Shown: positions 34,235-42,908, numbered from the stretch's first letter. The stretch is DNA of 64,000 bases from Streptomyces echinoruber (GCF_014651135.1 NZ_BMWH01000004.1:186001-250000); one strand, 5' to 3'. The notes: generated by a model from the sequence alone, not told the origin. Made by a program: numbers and translations.

Positions 34235-35722
34235 ATGGCGTCGTCACGAGTGACCTCGTCCCCATCCCCCCGGATCCCGCAGCCGAATCTCGCTTTCCGG
34301 CGCCTGCGCGGGCAGCGCTCACCGGCCGAGTTCGCGGCGGCGGTACGGCGGGCCGCCCGTGAGATCGGCGAACAGGTCGCCTGCGACGCGCGCTACATCG
34401 GTCGCGTCGAGGCGGGCGAGATCCGCTGTCCCAACTACGCCTACGAACGGGTGTTCCTGCACATGTTCCCCGGCCGCACCCTCACCGACCTGGGCTTCGC
34501 GCCCCGCTCGTCCGTACGCGGGCGCCGGGGACGCGGCACCGGGGAGGCGCCCTCGGCACATCTCCCGGCGCACAGCCCGGCGCACAGCCCGGCGCATGCC
34601 GCGGCCGGGGAGCGCGCCGCGGAGGAGACGGCGGAGGCGTACGAGCCGTATGACACGCAGGACCAGCAGGACCAGTACGACACGCACGACAACCACGAGG
34701 AGAGCGACGTGCTGCGTCGCGCATTCATGACCGGCTCGGGCGCCGCCGTGGCGGCCGCCTCGCTGGCTACCTTCGGCCTCGCCACCGACGCCGCGGCGGC
34801 GGGCCGGCCCCCGCGCCGTGCCGGAACCGGCGAGGCGGCCGCCCTGGAGGAGGCCGTCCGCAAGATCCGGCTGCTGGACGACCGGCACGGCGCGGACGGG
34901 CTCTACCGGCGCGCGGCCGCTCCGCTGCGCGCCGCGTACGCGCTGCTCGACGCCGGCGCGACCCGGCAGACCACCGCCGACCGGCTGCACGCGGGCGTCG
35001 GCGAGCTCACCCTCTCCGTCGGCTGGCTGGCACACGACTCGGGTCGCTTCGACGACGCGCGCTCGCACTACGCCGAGGCCCTCGCCACCGCCCGGATGAC
35101 CGGGGACGACCCCCTGGAGGCGCACGCCTTCTGCAACACGGCGTTCCTCGCGCGCGACGCGGGGCGCCCGCGGGAGGCGGTACGGGCCGCGCAGGCCGCG
35201 CAGCGCGCCGCGCGCGGCCTCGGTTCGGCGCGCCTGCTGTCCCTCCTCGCCCTGCGCGAGGCCGGCGGCTGGGCCGGTCTCGCCGACCGCGCCGCCTGCG
35301 AACGGGCCCTCGCCCGCGCCCAGACCCTCTTCGACCGCGGCCCCAGCGACGCCGACCCCGAGTGGATGAGCTTCTACGGCGAGGCCGAGCTGGAGGGGCT
35401 GGAGGCGCAGTGCTGGTCCGCCCTCGGCGACTGGGAGCGCGCGGCCCGCCACGCGCGCCGGGCGGCCCGCCTGCAGGACCCCCACTTCACCCGCAACACC
35501 GCGCTCTACACCGCCGAACTCGCCGACGACCTGGCCCGCGGCGGCCGCCCCGACGAGGCCGCGGCCGCCGGCCTGCGCGTCCTGGACCTGATGGACCAGG
35601 TGCAGTCCTCCCGCATCCTGACGATGCTGTCCGGCACGGCACGGGTACTGCTCCCGCACCGCCGGACCCCGGGCGTCGCGCAGTTCCTGGAGCGGCACGC
35701 GGACCTGCCGCGCACGGCCTGA
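34235..35722 (+). CDS. HTH/TPR-type regulator
   Basis: A 495-residue cytoplasmic protein. The first ~80 residues look like an XRE-type DNA-binding region (FAAAVRRAAREIGEQ, ARYIGRVEAGEIRCPNYAYER). A low-complexity acidic linker (DTQDQQDQYDTHDNHEE) and an Ala-rich hydrophobic patch follow. The C-terminal 280 residues are TPR-like helical repeats (ARSHYAEALATARMTGDD, EAVRAAQAAQRAARGLG). Similar proteins in Streptomyces influence development and antibiotic production; kinship to NsdA-type proteins is possible but not shown. ATG at 34235 has GAGAGG; the longer frame enters promoter sequence. Confidence 0.8.
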   Translation: MASSRVTSSPSPRIPQPNLAFRRLRGQRSPAEFAAAVRRAAREIGEQVACDARYIGRVEAGEIRCPNYAYERVFLHMFPGRTLTDLGFAPRSSVRGRRGRGTGEAPSAHLPAHSPAHSPAHAAAGERAAEETAEAYEPYDTQDQQDQYDTHDNHEESDVLRRAFMTGSGAAVAAASLATFGLATDAAAAGRPPRRAGTGEAAALEEAVRKIRLLDDRHGADGLYRRAAAPLRAAYALLDAGATRQTTADRLHAGVGELTLSVGWLAHDSGRFDDARSHYAEALATARMTGDDPLEAHAFCNTAFLARDAGRPREAVRAAQAAQRAARGLGSARLLSLLALREAGGWAGLADRAACERALARAQTLFDRGPSDADPEWMSFYGEAELEGLEAQCWSALGDWERAARHARRAARLQDPHFTRNTALYTAELADDLARGGRPDEAAAAGLRVLDLMDQVQSSRILTMLSGTARVLLPHRRTPGVAQFLERHADLPRTA

Positions 35723-36417
35723 TCCAGGCGACCGGGGGAGCGGCGACCGGGGAGGGGAGCGGCGACCGCGGTAGGAGGCGCCCCCGGTAAAGGGCGGCGA
35801 CCGCGGCGTGACGCGGGCGACCGCAGCGCGGCGCGGGCGGTCACGGCATGACGCGGACGGCTACGGCGTGACGGGGACGGGGGACGGCCGGTCGGTCAGG
35901 TGCCCCACGGCCCACGTCGTTCCAGTGCTCGCCGGCCGGCTCCCCGTAGGCCCAGCTCAGCCCAGCCCAGCACCGACAGCGGTGCGGGATGCGGGCGCGG
36001 GCGGGCGGCGAACTCGTCGGGCAGGGGCACGTCGGTCCTGCCGGTGTGCCGGCCGACGACCACGCGGTCTGCCCGTGCCGGGCCGCAGGCCGCGTGGTGC
36101 CATGGAAAGGAGACCTTTCGACTGGAACGAGTACGACCGAAACGAGCGACGACGGGAACAAGCGACGAACGAGTGACGGACGAGCTCCCGGACCGGGCCC
36201 CCAGCATCAGCATCGCCCACCCGGCCGGCGGGCCCGTCGCCCACCCACTCGGCGGGACGGCCGCCCGCCCGGCCGGCGGGCAACCCGGGAGGCGATCTCT
36301 GCGTCTCTCTGGGCCGAGACGCCCGGCGAGGGCGGGCTCACCAGCCGTGGACACCAGCCGTAGAGTGGCACGACCGGGCCGCCGAAGCCGCGTGTCGAGA
36401 AGGGGGAGGGCGATCGG
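35723..36417. other. 695-nt gap, repeats and one doubtful gene
   Basis: The first part (35735-35880) has GGCGACCG-type repeats. A minus-strand frame at 35896-36213 is listed separately with low confidence. The part before the PAP2 gene is G+C-rich with no further candidate. Confidence 0.45.
35896..36213 (-). CDS. Possible small hypothetical protein
   Basis: A 105-residue frame whose C-terminal 70 residues look protein-like (FPWHHAACGPARADRVVVGR, then TDVPLPDEFAARP and LSVLGWAELGLRGAG). The N-terminal third is Ser/Arg-rich and the ATG at 36213 has no good ribosome binding site, so the true start is unclear. No family recognised. A 24-residue plus-strand frame (36102-36176) overlaps it; both cannot be judged from sequence alone. 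Confidence 0.35.
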   Translation of the reverse strand: MLMLGARSGSSSVTRSSLVPVVARFGRTRSSRKVSFPWHHAACGPARADRVVVGRHTGRTDVPLPDEFAARPRPHPAPLSVLGWAELGLRGAGRRALERRGPWGT

Positions 36418-37374
36418 ATGCCGCAGACCGAGACTCCGGGCACCGGGGCGGCCCCGCGCGCGCGGCTGCGCTGGTGGACCGAACTGCCACTGATCCTGCT
36501 CGTCTACGGCTGCTACTCCGTGGGCCGGCTGCTGGTCCGGGGCGACGTCTCGAGTGCCGTCGGCCACGGCCTGGACGTCCTGCGCCTGGAGCAGACGCTG
36601 CACATCGACGCCGAGCACCCCCTCAACCGCCTTTTCACCCGCGAGCCGTGGCTGGGCGTGCCGGCGGACTTCTGGTACGCCTCGCTGCACTACCTGGTCA
36701 CGCCGCTGGTCCTGGTGTGGGTCTTCCGCCGCCACTCCGCGCACTACCGCGCGGCCCGCACCTGGCTGATGACGGCCACGTTCCTCGGCCTGATCGGCTT
36801 CACGCTGATGCCGACCTGCCCGCCCCGGCTGCTCTCCCCCACCCACGGTTTCGTCGACACGATGGCGTACTACAGCTCCTACGGCTGGTGGGGCGGCCAG
36901 GCCAGCGCGCCGCGCGGCCTGGGCAGCATGACCAACCAGTACGCGGCGATGCCGAGTCTGCACGTCGGCTGGGCGCTGTGGTGCGGGGTGATGCTGTGGC
37001 GGCACGGCCGCACGCGCGTCGCGAGAACCGTCGCCGTGGCCTATCCGCTACTGACCGGCCTGGTGGTCATGGGCACGGCCAACCACTACCTCCTCGACGC
37101 GGTCGCGGGCGTGGTCGTCATGGGCGTCGGGCTGCTGCTGGCGCCCTGGGCGGTCCGGTGTCTGGACTGGGCCAGGGTGCGCGTGGCGGTCGCCGTCACA
37201 GCCGCAACAGACCGCTCTCGCGGCGCAGGTTCACCTGTTGTCAGTGAGGGATGCCAGACTTCCCCGGGTGAGCGGATTCCATGGCAGCGCGAGGCACGGT
37301 TCGCAGCGTCGGGAGCCGAGCCGGGTGCCGCCCCCGCGGACAGGGGGGACGGCGCTCCGACACCGGCTCGCTGA
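36418..37374 (+). CDS. PAP2-superfamily membrane phosphatase
   Basis: A 318-residue membrane protein with about six helices, of the inositolphosphotransferase (Aur1/PAP2_3) branch. The acid-phosphatase motifs are NQYAAMPSLHVGWALW and GTANHYLLDAVAGVVVM, carrying the catalytic histidines. Likely substrates are lipid phosphates such as phosphatidate or polyprenyl diphosphates. ATG at 36418 has a GGGGGAGGG tract upstream. The last 50 residues are polar, and the coding region overlaps the start of the nuclease gene by about 130 nt. Confidence 0.83.
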   Translation: MPQTETPGTGAAPRARLRWWTELPLILLVYGCYSVGRLLVRGDVSSAVGHGLDVLRLEQTLHIDAEHPLNRLFTREPWLGVPADFWYASLHYLVTPLVLVWVFRRHSAHYRAARTWLMTATFLGLIGFTLMPTCPPRLLSPTHGFVDTMAYYSSYGWWGGQASAPRGLGSMTNQYAAMPSLHVGWALWCGVMLWRHGRTRVARTVAVAYPLLTGLVVMGTANHYLLDAVAGVVVMGVGLLLAPWAVRCLDWARVRVAVAVTAATDRSRGAGSPVVSEGCQTSPGERIPWQREARFAASGAEPGAAPADRGDGAPTPAR

Positions 37375-38464
37375 GCTGCGCGGTCCTGACGTACCGGCAA
37401 AAGCGCTGGACGCGCGCGCCCTCGCGGCACTGGCCGCCAACCCCGGCTGCCGGCGGCGCGCAATCCTCGACGGCGCCGGAGTGGACAAGGCGGCGCTGGC
37501 GAGCGCGCTGGGCGCGCCGCCGGTGTTCGGGCAGTCGCAGTTCGCCTTCATGCGGGGCAACGCATTCGAGGCGCGGGTCAAGGCCGACGGCGGCGCGGAG
37601 CTGCTGCGGCTGGTGCGCGAGACGCTGGATCCCGGTGCCGAACCGCCGGAGCGCCCCCACGTCCCCGACCTGACCGCGCCCGGCCCCGAGGGGCGCAGGA
37701 CCCGTACGGAGCAGGCGCTGCGCGAGGCCACCGCGGCCGGCGCCTGGACCCTCCTGGACCACCCGATGCTCGCCCTGGACGTGGCCGGTTCGCCCGCCCT
37801 GCTGGAGCCGGACGCGGTGGTCGTGCACCCGGACGGGCGCTGGACGGTCGTGGAGATCAAGTCCTTCCCCGTGCTGGACGGCTCCGCCGACCCGGCGAAG
37901 GTGGGCGCCGCCGCGCGGCAGGCGGCGGTGTACGTGCTGGCGCTGGAGGAGACCGCCGCCCGTCTGGAGCCGCCGCCCGAGGTGCGCCACCGCATCCTGC
38001 TGGTCTGCCCGAAGGACTTCTCCAACCTGCCCACCGCCTCGGCGGTCGACGTGCGCAAGCAGCGTGCGGTGACCGCCCGTCAGCTCGCCCGGCTCACCCG
38101 CGTCGAGGACATCGCCGGCACCCTGCCCGACGGCGTGTGCTTCTCCCCGGACCTGCCCGCCGAGGAACTCACGGCCGCCGTCGAGGCGGTCCCGGCGACG
38201 TACGCGCCGGAGTGCCTGTCCGCCTGCGAGCTGGCCTTCCACTGCCGGGCGCGGGCCCGCGCGGCCGGTGCGGTGACCGCCCTGGGCCGTTCGGTCCGCG
38301 CCGAGCTGGGCGGCCTGTCGACGGTGGACGACGTGCTGGCCGCCGCCCGCGGCGAGGCCGGCGACCCGGACGACCCGGCGGTCGCCGCGCTGCGCCGGGC
38401 GGCCCGGCTGCGCGCCCAGGCCCTGGCGGCGGCCGACCGGGAGGGGGCGGCGCCGTGTCCCTGA
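37238..38464 (+). CDS. RecB/AddB-like Fe-S nuclease, PD-(D/E)XK superfamily
   Basis: A 408-residue protein. A PD-(D/E)XK core can be read: Asp192 (LLEPDAVVVHP), Glu206-Ile-Lys208 (WTVVEIKSF) and QAAVY (Gln228-Tyr232). Cys71 (NPGCRRR) plus Cys326, Cys330 and Cys336 (ECLSACELAFHC) reproduce the split four-cysteine arrangement that binds a 4Fe-4S cluster in AddB, Dna2 and Cas4 nucleases. Likely a DNA end-processing nuclease. Start uncertain: TTG 37238 or GTG 37244, both inside the PAP2 gene; no later start keeps Cys71 with a good ribosome binding site. First gene of a three-gene operon. Confidence 0.8.
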   Translation: MSVRDARLPRVSGFHGSARHGSQRREPSRVPPPRTGGTALRHRLAELRGPDVPAKALDARALAALAANPGCRRRAILDGAGVDKAALASALGAPPVFGQSQFAFMRGNAFEARVKADGGAELLRLVRETLDPGAEPPERPHVPDLTAPGPEGRRTRTEQALREATAAGAWTLLDHPMLALDVAGSPALLEPDAVVVHPDGRWTVVEIKSFPVLDGSADPAKVGAAARQAAVYVLALEETAARLEPPPEVRHRILLVCPKDFSNLPTASAVDVRKQRAVTARQLARLTRVEDIAGTLPDGVCFSPDLPAEELTAAVEAVPATYAPECLSACELAFHCRARARAAGAVTALGRSVRAELGGLSTVDDVLAAARGEAGDPDDPAVAALRRAARLRAQALAAADREGAAPCP

Positions 38465-40053
38465 TCGACGCCCTCGGCCGTCTGGAGGCCGTGCGCACCG
38501 GCCGCGCCCAGCCCGCCGCCACCGTCCGCCACCGGCACCTGTCCGACCGCCCCCTGGTCCTGGTGCCGCTCACCACCGCCGGTGAGGCCGGCGCCCCGCT
38601 CGGCGCGCTCGTCGGCACCGACCGGGACGCGCCGCGCCTGCTCGTCGTGCCGCAGCCGCGCGACCGCGACCTGCGGTTCGCGTTCCTCGCCGAGCTGGCG
38701 GACGCCGTCCTGCCGTACATCGACTCCTACGCCGGCGAGGTGGAGGCCGCCGAGCGCACCGAGACCGACCCGGAGACCGGCAAGCGGGTCAAGGTGGAGG
38801 CCGAGCTGTGCGCGGACGCGCCGCAGCTCATCGTGCCCAGCCGCGGCGGCATCGAGTTGGTACGGCTGCTCGGGCGCTCGATGCGGTTCCGGCGGACCGC
38901 GGAGCAGGACCCGGAGACGCCGCATCCGGCGCCGCCGCGGGTGCCGCTGCTGGGGCGGTGGCTGACGCACTACGGCGAGCGGGCCCGGGTGCCCGGCTCG
39001 TCGCTGCTGCTGGCCCTGACCGACCTGCTGTCCCGGCACTGGGCGACCGGGCAGTCCGGCCTGGAGGACCAGCACCTGGGCGCGCTGCTGGCCTGGATCG
39101 ACCCGCCGGACGGCATGACCGGCGCGCAGGCCGCGCTGCGCGCCGAACTCGCGCGGGACGCCGACGGCCAGCTGCTGTGCCCGCCGGCGGGCCCGGCCAC
39201 CGACCCGGCGTTCGACAACCGGCTGCTCGCCCCCGCCATCGAGCGCTACGACCGCGCCCGCACCGCCCTGGCCGCCGCCGAGGACGGCCTGGAGGCCGAC
39301 GGCCGGCTGGCCGCGCTGGCCGCCGCCGAGCGGGAGATCCGCGCGCTCGTGGAGCGGGTCACGCGGCCCACGTGGGACGCGGTGTGGCGGGGCCTGGACC
39401 TGCTGCGGGCGCTGCCGGAGGGCGCGCATGTCGAGGAGCGGTGGACGCGCGACCGCTGGTCGTTCACCGGCCACCGCGACCGCGTCCTGGCCGGCGAGCC
39501 CCCGCAGCCGCGCCGCGACGACGCGGTCACCGCCGCGCACAAGCTCGCCGCGCGCGAGCGGGAGCAGGCCCGCCTGGACGCGCAGGAGGCCCTCGACGAC
39601 CCGCTGGTGATGGCGGAGCGGCGGCTGGCCGGGGAGGCGTTCACCGGGGAGGTCACCGAGGTCGTGATGGCCTACAGCGAGGGGAAGCGGCCCAGCCCGC
39701 GCCCGCTGGTCACCGTCCGCACCGAGGACCGGCCGCACCTGGCGGAGCGGGCGAAGGTGTACCGGTCGCTGGGCGGCCGGCCGCAGACCGCCGAGTTCGT
39801 CGGGTACGAGCCCTGCCCCGACGGCGCCCTGATCGTCCTGCGGATCACCGACAAGATGGGCCGCGGCAAGGAGCCGGAGCCCGGTTCGGTGCCCGAGAAG
39901 GGCGAGCACGTGTGCTTCACGCTGTTCGAGCACGAGCAGCGCGGCGGGGCGAAGCTGCCCGAGCCCGAGCGGACGCCGTGGACGCACGGCGGCCCGCCCG
40001 GCGAGCCCGGGCCGGAACCCGCCGATCCCGTGACCGAGGAGGACCTGCTGTGA
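38455..40053 (+). CDS. Unknown protein linking nuclease and helicase genes
   Basis: A 532-residue soluble protein of no family I recognise. The N-terminal half is mixed alpha/beta (RPLVLVPLTTAGEAG, LLVVPQPRDRDLRFAF). Residues about 260-420 are long, charged helices with coiled-coil character (AAHKLAAREREQARLDAQEA). The last 110 are beta-rich (GEAFTGEVTEVVMAY, GALIVLRITDKMG, HVCFTLFEHEQ). The GTG at 38455 overlaps the nuclease stop by 10 nt and its stop overlaps the helicase start by 4 nt. It may supply the stalk and beta-barrel that Dna2-type enzymes carry within one chain; this is inference. Confidence 0.75.
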   Translation: MSLIDALGRLEAVRTGRAQPAATVRHRHLSDRPLVLVPLTTAGEAGAPLGALVGTDRDAPRLLVVPQPRDRDLRFAFLAELADAVLPYIDSYAGEVEAAERTETDPETGKRVKVEAELCADAPQLIVPSRGGIELVRLLGRSMRFRRTAEQDPETPHPAPPRVPLLGRWLTHYGERARVPGSSLLLALTDLLSRHWATGQSGLEDQHLGALLAWIDPPDGMTGAQAALRAELARDADGQLLCPPAGPATDPAFDNRLLAPAIERYDRARTALAAAEDGLEADGRLAALAAAEREIRALVERVTRPTWDAVWRGLDLLRALPEGAHVEERWTRDRWSFTGHRDRVLAGEPPQPRRDDAVTAAHKLAAREREQARLDAQEALDDPLVMAERRLAGEAFTGEVTEVVMAYSEGKRPSPRPLVTVRTEDRPHLAERAKVYRSLGGRPQTAEFVGYEPCPDGALIVLRITDKMGRGKEPEPGSVPEKGEHVCFTLFEHEQRGGAKLPEPERTPWTHGGPPGEPGPEPADPVTEEDLL

Positions 40054-41393
40054 CGACCGCCGAGGCCGTGGCCGACCCGGGTGCCGCGGCGGCGAGGGCC
40101 ACCGACGCGATCCTGCGCGACACGCTGCACGGCACCGAGCGCGGCGTGGTCGTCGACTCCCCGCCCGGCGCCGGCAAGTCCACCCTGGTGGTGCGCGCGG
40201 CCCTGGAACTGGCCGCCGCCGGGCGCCCGCTGATGATCGTCGCGCAGACCAACGCCCAGGTCGACGACCTCGTGCTGCGCCTGGCCGAGAAGGACCCCGA
40301 GCTGCCGGTCGGGCGCCTGCACAGCAGCGACTCCGACCCCTACGACAAGGCCCTGGACGACCTGCCGAACGTCCGCACCTCGGCGAAGGCCGGCGACCTC
40401 GCCGGGCTGCCGGTGGTGCTGTCGACGGCCGCGAAGTGGGCGCACGTGAAGGTGGACGAGCCGTGGCGGCACGCCATCGTCGACGAGGCGTACCAGATGC
40501 GCTCCGACGCGCTGCTGGCGGTGGCCGGGCTGTTCGAACGGGCCCTGTTCGTGGGCGACCCCGGGCAGCTCGACCCGTTCGCGATCGTGGGCAGCGAGCA
40601 GTGGGCGGGCCTGTCGTACGACCCGTCCGCGTCCGCCGTGACGACGCTGCTCGCGCACAACCCCGGCCTGCCGCAGCACCGGCTGCCGGTGTCCTGGCGG
40701 CTGCCGGCCTCCGCCGCGCCACTGGTGTCGGCCGCCTTCTACCCGTACACGCCGTTCCGCAGCGGCACCGGCGAGGGCGACCGGCGGCTCGCCTTCGCCG
40801 TCCCGTCGGACGGCTCCGGCCCGGACCGGGTCATCGACGAGGCCGCCGCCTGCGGCTGGGGCCTGCTGGAGCTGCCCGCCCGGCACACCCCGCGCACCGA
40901 CCCGGAGGCGGTGCACGCGGTCGCCGCGGTCGTCCGGCGCCTGCTGGAGCGCGGCGGCGCGGCCGTCTCGGAGCGCTCCCCCGAGCCCGCCCCGCTCACC
41001 GCCGACCGCATCGCCGTCGGCACCGCCCACCGCGACCAGGCCGCGGCGATCCGCGCGGCACTGGCCGGGCTCGGCGTCACGGACGTCACCGTCGACACCG
41101 CCAACCGGCTCCAGGGCCGCGAGTACGACGTCACGGTCGTCCTGCACCCCCTCTCCGGCCGCCCCGACGCCACCGCCTTCCACCTGGAGACCGGCCGCCT
41201 GTGCGTCCTGGCCTCCCGCCACCGCCACGCCTGCATCGTCGTCTGCCGCGCCGGCGTGACCGAACTCCTCGACGACCACCCGTCGACGGAACCGGTGCAG
41301 CTGGGGGTGACGGTGAAGTTCCCGGACGGCTGGGAGGCCAACCACGCGGTGCTGGCGCACCTGGCGAAGCACCGGGTGGCCTGGCGGCCGTGA
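40050..41393 (+). CDS. Superfamily 1 DNA helicase (Dna2/RecD/UPF1-like)
   Basis: A 447-residue helicase. Motif I (Walker A) PPGAGKST at 38-45, Walker B IVDEAYQM (Asp144-Glu145), motif III LFVGDPGQLDPF (168-175), motif V region TANRLQGREYDVTVVLHPLSG and motif VI region LASRHRHACIVV. Without large inserts between motifs it is compact for the family. With the upstream Fe-S nuclease it resembles a Dna2 or AddAB enzyme encoded as separate chains. GTG start at 40050 overlaps the preceding stop, so stoichiometric synthesis is likely. Substrate polarity cannot be told. Confidence 0.85.
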   Translation: MTTAEAVADPGAAAARATDAILRDTLHGTERGVVVDSPPGAGKSTLVVRAALELAAAGRPLMIVAQTNAQVDDLVLRLAEKDPELPVGRLHSSDSDPYDKALDDLPNVRTSAKAGDLAGLPVVLSTAAKWAHVKVDEPWRHAIVDEAYQMRSDALLAVAGLFERALFVGDPGQLDPFAIVGSEQWAGLSYDPSASAVTTLLAHNPGLPQHRLPVSWRLPASAAPLVSAAFYPYTPFRSGTGEGDRRLAFAVPSDGSGPDRVIDEAAACGWGLLELPARHTPRTDPEAVHAVAAVVRRLLERGGAAVSERSPEPAPLTADRIAVGTAHRDQAAAIRAALAGLGVTDVTVDTANRLQGREYDVTVVLHPLSGRPDATAFHLETGRLCVLASRHRHACIVVCRAGVTELLDDHPSTEPVQLGVTVKFPDGWEANHAVLAHLAKHRVAWRP

Positions 41394-41592
41394 CCGGCGC
41401 ACCGGGCAGTCCGGCGACCGCGGCCGGCGCACCGGGCGGTCCGGTAGTCATGACCGGCGCACCGAGTGGAGCGCCGGGCCGTCCCGCGGCCCCCGGCGCC
41501 GTGCGAGGGCCCTCTTGCGCGGGCGCGAGACAATGGACGGTGGCCTGTGCCCCGAGCGGGTCATCCGGTACGTACCACGAGGAGGAGAAGAC
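41394..41592. other. Spacer with imperfect repeats
   Basis: Three imperfect copies of a CCGGCGCACCGGGC-like unit occupy 41394-41465. The rest is promoter sequence for the small gene downstream. Confidence 0.4.
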
Positions 41593-41958
41593 ATGGCGGA
41601 GCACACGCCGCGTCGCAGCGAACCGCGGCTACGCCCCGCGCCCCTGCTCTTCGAGCCCGCACAGGCGGCCGCCGACCCGGAGCACTTCTTCGACCTGGAG
41701 TCGATCGAGGACCCGCGTCTGCTGCTGGACCGGGCGACGGAGCTGACGCAGGCGTTCCGCGCGGCCACCGACCGGGCGGTGGAGTTCCAGGCGATCGCCG
41801 CCGCCCAGCTGGCCGACCCGCGCCGCTTCGACCGGCTCACGCCGGCGGACATCGCCGAGCGCGCGGACTGGACCGAGGACTACGCCCGCAAGATGGTCGA
41901 GTTCGGACGCGACCTGCTGCGCGGCGTCGAGGGCCCGGGACACGCCGACCCCGTGTGA
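41593..41958 (+). CDS. Small helical hypothetical protein
   Basis: A 121-residue, acidic, all-helical cytoplasmic protein. The N-terminal 25 residues are Arg/Pro-rich; the rest forms four or five helices (DPRLLLDRATELTQAFRAA, FDRLTPADIAERADWTEDYA). No family recognised. ATG at 41593 has GGAGGAGAAG, a strong ribosome binding site. The stop codon lies inside the first unit of a 22-bp tandem repeat. Confidence 0.7.
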   Translation: MAEHTPRRSEPRLRPAPLLFEPAQAAADPEHFFDLESIEDPRLLLDRATELTQAFRAATDRAVEFQAIAAAQLADPRRFDRLTPADIAERADWTEDYARKMVEFGRDLLRGVEGPGHADPV

Positions 41959-42028
41959 CGGACACGTCGGCCCCGTGTGACGGACACGTCGGCCCCGTGT
42001 GACGGACACGCCGACCCCGTGTGACGGC
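41941..42028. repeat. Four 22-bp tandem repeats
   Basis: Four units of CACGTCGGCCCCGTGTGACGGA; the first and last read CACGCCGACC at the 5' end and the last differs at its final base. The first unit contains the stop codon of the preceding gene. Confidence 0.8.
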
Positions 42029-42165
42029 CGGCGGCCGGCCGGGGCCGCGGGCAACCCCGTGTAGGCATATGCCGGGCGGGCAAGATACCCCGTACGGTCC
42101 GTTCCTGTCCCCGATTTCGGCAACCGAGGGGAACCGGCCGCTCACGGCAGGTAGACGTATGCGCC

Positions 42166-42765
42166 ATGAGCAGTACTGGGAACGCGTCGCACGTGTCGTA
42201 CGTCACCCCGGACGGTGCCGCCTGGCTGGCCTCGGCGGGCCCCCATCCCCGCAGCACTCTCGCGCTCTGGCGGGAACGCCCGGACGCCCCGGTCGTCCTG
42301 CCCTGCGGCACCGTGTTCGACGTGGTCAACGCACCGATGGTCTTCGGCCGCCGGATGCTGGACCGGCTGTGGGACGAGGGGCCCGGCTCCGGCCCGGTGG
42401 CCGTCTTCCGCGGCCGCGTGCTGCTGTTCGCCGCCCCGGGCACCGCCCAGCGGCTGCCGTCCCTGCTCGGCTGGGAGGAGTGGGGCGCCGGGCGCCGCGC
42501 CGAACTGCCGCCGCTGCTCTGCCACGGCCGGGGCGACGCGGTCACCGTGCCGCCGGTCACCGTGCCGCCGGTCGCCGGCGACACCGCCGCCGACCGGTCC
42601 GACGCCCGCTGGCTCGTCGCCCCGGACACGGTACGGCCGTGGCTGCCGGGCCCCGAGGTCCTGCTGTGGGCGGCCGTCCGGGCCACCCGGGCCGCCCTGC
42701 GGGTATCGATTTCCGGTCCCGCCGACCAGGGTGCTAAGGTCTACGACGTCAGCGGGCGCCGCTAG
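42166..42765 (+). CDS. Possible primase/polymerase (Prim-Pol) domain protein
   Basis: A 199-residue soluble protein. GTVFDVVNAP followed by a helix and GPVAVFRGRVLLFA resembles the Prim-Pol domain protein group common in Streptomyces, though the acidic catalytic triad is not obvious, so activity is doubtful. ATG at 42166 is poorly supported by a ribosome binding site. The last ten bases of the gene, including the TAG stop, are the first ten bases of the tRNA-Lys gene. Confidence 0.6.
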   Translation: MSSTGNASHVSYVTPDGAAWLASAGPHPRSTLALWRERPDAPVVLPCGTVFDVVNAPMVFGRRMLDRLWDEGPGSGPVAVFRGRVLLFAAPGTAQRLPSLLGWEEWGAGRRAELPPLLCHGRGDAVTVPPVTVPPVAGDTAADRSDARWLVAPDTVRPWLPGPEVLLWAAVRATRAALRVSISGPADQGAKVYDVSGRR

Positions 42766-42829
42766 CTCAGTTGGTTAGAGCAGCTGACTCTTAATCAGCG
42801 GGTCCGGGGTTCGAGTCCCTGGCGGCGCA
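42756..42829 (+). tRNA. tRNA-Lys (anticodon CTT), copy 1
   Basis: A 74-nt cloverleaf: 7-bp acceptor GCGCCGC/GCGGCGC, D arm AGCTCAGTTGGTTAGAGC, anticodon stem GCTGA/TCAGC with loop CTCTTAA (anticodon CTT), T arm CGGGGTTCGAGTCCCTG, discriminator A. CCA is not encoded. Confidence 0.97.
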
Positions 42830-42891
42830 CGACGGCGATCGGCGAGCCGTGTCCGCGGAAAGCGCGGGCCGGGCTCGCCGTCGTTGTTTTT

Positions 42892-42908
42892 GCGCGGCTT
42901 CGCCGCGC
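42892..42908 (+). terminator. Hairpin downstream of tRNA-Lys copy 1
   Basis: 7-bp stem with TTC loop, directly after TTGTTTTT. The T-run precedes the stem, so this may be part of a compound terminator together with the hairpin upstream. Confidence 0.45.

Noticed and set aside
36102..36176. 24-residue plus-strand frame MERRPFDWNEYDRNERRREQ...
   Set aside because: Charged and short with no ribosome binding site; it lies opposite another doubtful frame and nothing supports translation.
38080..40722. 880-residue minus-strand frame across the helicase-nuclease operon
   Set aside because: Low-complexity Arg/Gly/Pro sequence without domains, opposite a coupled operon with helicase motifs.
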